Assembly: GCF_001509475.1 (NCBI RefSeq)
Contig: NZ_LLZG01000131.1
Span: 1-64,000 of the forward strand
Origin: Streptomyces regalis
GTDB lineage: Bacteria > Actinomycetota > Actinomycetes > Streptomycetales > Streptomycetaceae
DNA: 64,000 nucleotides
Direction of reading: 5' to 3'
Shown: positions 61,637 through 64,000 of the stretch, in pieces
Numbering within the stretch: the first letter of the stretch is position 1
Layout: each line of letters opens with the position of its first letter
Made by a program: the position numbers and the translations under genes
The notes under the pieces: generated by a model
The model's database searches: none
What the model saw: the letters and a program-made list of their open reading frames with translations, nothing else
Told to the model about the DNA's origin: nothing

Positions 61637-62893
61637 ATGCGCGATCAAGAACCCGGCCCCGGCCCCGCAGGGCAGCGGCTGACCACCCAGGAGGCCGCCG
61701 AGCTGCTCGGCGTGAAGCCCGAGACCGTGTACGCGTATGTGAGCCGCGGTCATCTCAGCAGTCGCCGCATGCCCGGCGGCCGGGGCAGCACCTTCGACGC
61801 GAAGGAGGTGGAGACGCTCGCCCGGCGCAACAAGCGGGAGAGTGCCGGCGGCTCGGGATCGGGCGGCGAGCTGTCCGTGCGGACCCGCCTGACGTTCATC
61901 GACACCGACCGCTACTACTTCCGGGGCGTCGACGCGACCGAGCTGGCCGCCCGGCACTCCTACGAAGAGGTCGCCGAGTGGCTGTGGACCGGCCGGTTGC
62001 GCCGCGGCGTCACCTTCACCGCGCCCGAGGCCTCCGTCGCCGCCGCCCGCGGCGCCGCCGACGCCCTGCCCGAACACGCCGGCCCCACCGACCGGTTGCG
62101 GGTCGCGGCGATCGCCGCCGCGGCCACGGATCCCCTGCGCTTCGACCTGTCCGAGGAAGCCGTGCTCGGCACCGCGCGCATCCTCATCCCGACCCTCGTC
62201 GGCGCTCTCACTCCTGCCCGCTACACCTATCGGGACGAGGGCTCACTCGCCCACCGGCTGTGGGGCCAGCTGAGCGGACGGCCCGCCGACGAGGCCGGCG
62301 TACAGGTCCTGGACACGGCGCTCGCCCTGCTCGTCGACCACGACCTGGCCGCCTCGACCCTCGCGGTGCGGGTCGCCGCGTCGGCCCGCGCACACGCCTA
62401 CGCGGCCGTCTCCGCCGGACTCGGCGTGATCGAGGGCCCGCTGCACGGGGCAGCCAGCGGCCTCGCCCACAAGCTGATCATGGAGGTGCTCGACCGGGGC
62501 GACGCCGGGCCCGTCATCGCCGAGGAGCTGCGGGCCGGCCGGCGCATCCCGGGACTCGGTCACCGGCTCTACGCCGGCGAGGACCCACGCGCGCGTGCCC
62601 TGTTCGAGCTCCTGGAGGAGATCCCCCACTCCGCTCCCGCCCTGGCAGCAGCCCGCGACATCGTCGCCACGGCCGCCCGCCACACCCCGCTGCACGCCAA
62701 CGTCGACCTGGCCCTGGCCGTGTTCACGGCGTCCTCCGCCATGCCCGCCACGGCAGGCGAGACGATCTTCGCCGTGGCCCGTACGGCGGGCTGGATCGCC
62801 CATGCACTCGAGGAGTACGGGGAGCGACCCCTGCGCATGCGGCCGAGCGGGCACTACACGGGCCCCAAGCCGCCTCAGCCCCTGCCTGAGTAG
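61637..62893 (+). CDS. Citrate synthase-like protein with N-terminal helix-turn-helix
   Basis: A 418-residue fusion. Residues about 14-65 form an excisionase/MerR-like DNA-binding domain (LTTQEAAELLGVKPETVYAY, then VSRGHLSSRRMPGGRGSTFD). A glycine-rich linker follows, then a citrate-synthase fold (about 85-410) with LLVDHDLAASTLAVRVA, GPLHGAASGLAHK, GLGHRLYAGEDPRA and NVDLALAVF, so the catalytic residues H, H and D are kept. It may be both an enzyme and a regulator, or a ligand-sensing repressor. ATG 61637; an in-frame ATG at 61610 is possible. It is divergent from the plain citrate synthase. Confidence 0.88.
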   Translation: MRDQEPGPGPAGQRLTTQEAAELLGVKPETVYAYVSRGHLSSRRMPGGRGSTFDAKEVETLARRNKRESAGGSGSGGELSVRTRLTFIDTDRYYFRGVDATELAARHSYEEVAEWLWTGRLRRGVTFTAPEASVAAARGAADALPEHAGPTDRLRVAAIAAAATDPLRFDLSEEAVLGTARILIPTLVGALTPARYTYRDEGSLAHRLWGQLSGRPADEAGVQVLDTALALLVDHDLAASTLAVRVAASARAHAYAAVSAGLGVIEGPLHGAASGLAHKLIMEVLDRGDAGPVIAEELRAGRRIPGLGHRLYAGEDPRARALFELLEEIPHSAPALAAARDIVATAARHTPLHANVDLALAVFTASSAMPATAGETIFAVARTAGWIAHALEEYGERPLRMRPSGHYTGPKPPQPLPE

Positions 62894-62955
62894 AACACTC
62901 AGCCCGCTCTCGCCGGCGCGGGACAGAGCCCCTCGGGAAGTCACTCCGAACCAAG

Positions 62956-62974
62956 TCAGGTTAGGCTCACCTCT
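62956..62974 (+). promoter_or_regulatory. Iron box (DmdR/IdeR type)
   Basis: TCAGGTTAGGCTCACCTCT matches 16 of 19 positions of the Streptomyces iron box (TTAGGTTAGGCTCACCTAA) as I recall it. It ends at the base before the GTG start of the ferredoxin-like gene, so repressor binding would block transcription. TAGGCT inside the box could serve as the -10, giving a leaderless mRNA. Confidence 0.85.
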
Positions 62975-63919
62975 GTGAGTACGTGCTCAACCGTCTCGCA
63001 GGACCTCGCCGAGCCCATCGCGGGGACCGCGGCGACCGCGACGACCTGGCTGCTGCTGGAGCAGCCCGGTCCATGGGGTGCCAAGGCGCTCACGCAGAGC
63101 CACCTGGATCCCGCGCTGGGCCGCGCCCTGGAGGCGGCCGCCAAGGGCACGGGCGTACGCGTGGCACTGATTCGCCGGCCCGGCCGTCACGCCGACTGCG
63201 GGAACCTCGCCGAACGCCAGGTCTACGCGGCCCACACCGCGCCCGGAAACGTCTGGCTGCACGCCGCCACGACTCACGACCCGGAGCAGTTGCTCGACCT
63301 GGACTTCACTGCCCTCGGCATGGGTGACCACCACACCTTCGACTCGGCACTCCAGGGGCGGCCCCACACAGGCGACCCGCTCGCGCTCGTCTGCACCAAC
63401 GGCAAGCGGGACCGCTGCTGCGCACTCCTCGGCCGCCCTCTCGCGGCCGAGCTCGCCACCTCCGGCGTGGAGGGCGTCTGGGAGGTCACCCATCTGGGTG
63501 GACATCGGTTCTCACCGACGTTGCTGGTGCTGCCGTACGGCTACGCCTACGGCCGGGCGCAGGCCCACGCCGTCAAGGAGGTCCTGCACAGCGCCCAGGA
63601 GGGGCGGATCGTCGTCGAGGGGTGCCGTGGGAACTCCGCCTGGGAGCGACCGGGCCAGGCGGCCGAGCTGGCCGTGCGCTCGGCTGCGGGCGAGTACGCC
63701 GCAGAAGCACTCAGCGTCGTACGGACGGACGGCACGGCCCCGCGATGGGAAGTGACGGTCGCCCACGTGGACGGGCGCCAATGGCGGGTCGTCGTGGCGC
63801 AGGGCGCGTCCCTGCCGCCCCGCCCCGAGAGCTGCGGGGTGTCGGTGCTCGGCTCGCCCGCGCGGATGGACGTGACGGCCGTACGCGAACTCACGGTGGC
63901 GACGGCACTCGCGAGTTGA
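62975..63919 (+). CDS. Sucrase/ferredoxin-like family protein
   Basis: A 314-residue thioredoxin-like ferredoxin-family protein. CSTVSQDLAEPIAGTAATAT starts the fold. CTNGKRDRCCALLGRPLA and THLGGHRFSPTLLVLPYG are the family's iron-sulfur and histidine motifs. The family is often iron-regulated in actinomycetes and proposed to act in siderophore or electron-transfer metabolism. The GTG lies directly after an iron box. The C-terminal 100 residues (from about 215) are a small additional domain. Confidence 0.88.
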   Translation: MSTCSTVSQDLAEPIAGTAATATTWLLLEQPGPWGAKALTQSHLDPALGRALEAAAKGTGVRVALIRRPGRHADCGNLAERQVYAAHTAPGNVWLHAATTHDPEQLLDLDFTALGMGDHHTFDSALQGRPHTGDPLALVCTNGKRDRCCALLGRPLAAELATSGVEGVWEVTHLGGHRFSPTLLVLPYGYAYGRAQAHAVKEVLHSAQEGRIVVEGCRGNSAWERPGQAAELAVRSAAGEYAAEALSVVRTDGTAPRWEVTVAHVDGRQWRVVVAQGASLPPRPESCGVSVLGSPARMDVTAVRELTVATALAS

Positions 63920-64000
63920 TCAGGTGCACGGAGTAGCTCTCATCTTGATCAGGTACACCCCGTAGCGCACGGGTTGATCAGGTGCACGGAGTGCCTCCTG
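63916..64000. repeat. 29-bp tandem repeats at right edge
   Basis: Three copies start at 63916, 63945 and 63974, each beginning TTGATCAGGTGCAC (the second has ACAC). The first overlaps the stop codon of the ferredoxin-like gene. The array continues past the window. On the minus strand the frame (RYGVYLIKMRAT...) could be the tail of another gene, so the repeat may lie within a coding end. Confidence 0.75.

Noticed and set aside
63916..64000. CRISPR array
   Set aside because: The 29-bp units follow each other directly, with no unique spacers.

Overview
The window is chromosomal DNA of a Streptomyces. The evidence is very high GC with strong G/C third-codon bias, actinomycete-specific families (SepH, DUF3159, DUF3710, DUF3093, DUF4193, DUF5998, DUF6082), a c-di-AMP (ydaO) riboswitch before an M23 peptidase, a DasR-type dre site before ptsH, a DmdR/IdeR-type iron box, and a dispersed Streptomyces intergenic repeat. 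From memory, the order of cutRS, sepH, ptsH, parC and the citrate synthase pair matches the S. coelicolor core around SCO583x-SCO587x. No search was run.

Bases 1-17650 are accessory and partly decayed. An unidentified minus-strand gene runs off the left edge. Next come tRNA-3'-end-like repeats, a broken second thymidine kinase and a tyrosine-recombinase tail fragment. An intact block follows: an XRE-type regulator facing a two-gene minus-strand unit that encodes a secreted LamG/DNRLRE protein and a 2326-residue secreted RHS/YD-repeat protein with a HINT module and an unidentified C-terminal tip. Then come truncated arsC and trxB remnants and another copy of the tRNA-like repeat in the same orientation. 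The two repeat sites bracket about 14 kb and suggest past integration or recombination there.

Bases 17650-33000 are core. They hold an RNA methyltransferase, a KimA-like APC permease, two overlapping TrkA proteins, DUF3159 and OB-fold proteins, and kdpDE without kdpFABC. The KdpD ATP-lid region appears deleted in frame. Potassium handling is the common theme. A secreted alginate-lyase-like enzyme, a thioesterase-dut-DUF3710 operon and several small conserved proteins follow.

Bases 33000-50000 hold cutRS (secretion-stress two-component system), an inositol monophosphatase with ferrochelatase, an MFS transporter with a sugar-lactone oxidase, sepH, a sulfurtransferase, a VOC protein, the intact tdk, a phosphodiesterase/DUF5998 pair, a GNAT-acyl-CoA synthetase fusion and ptsH (HPr) behind a dre site.

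Bases 50000-64000 hold a GntR regulator, the riboswitch-controlled M23 peptidase, a paired M16 peptidase operon, parC, a CobW GTPase whose stop overlaps that of parC, a DUF6082 gene broken by an in-frame TAG, divergent citrate synthases (one with an N-terminal helix-turn-helix) sharing an AT-rich repeat-filled spacer, and an iron-box-controlled sucrase/ferredoxin-like gene followed by 29-bp tandem repeats at the edge.
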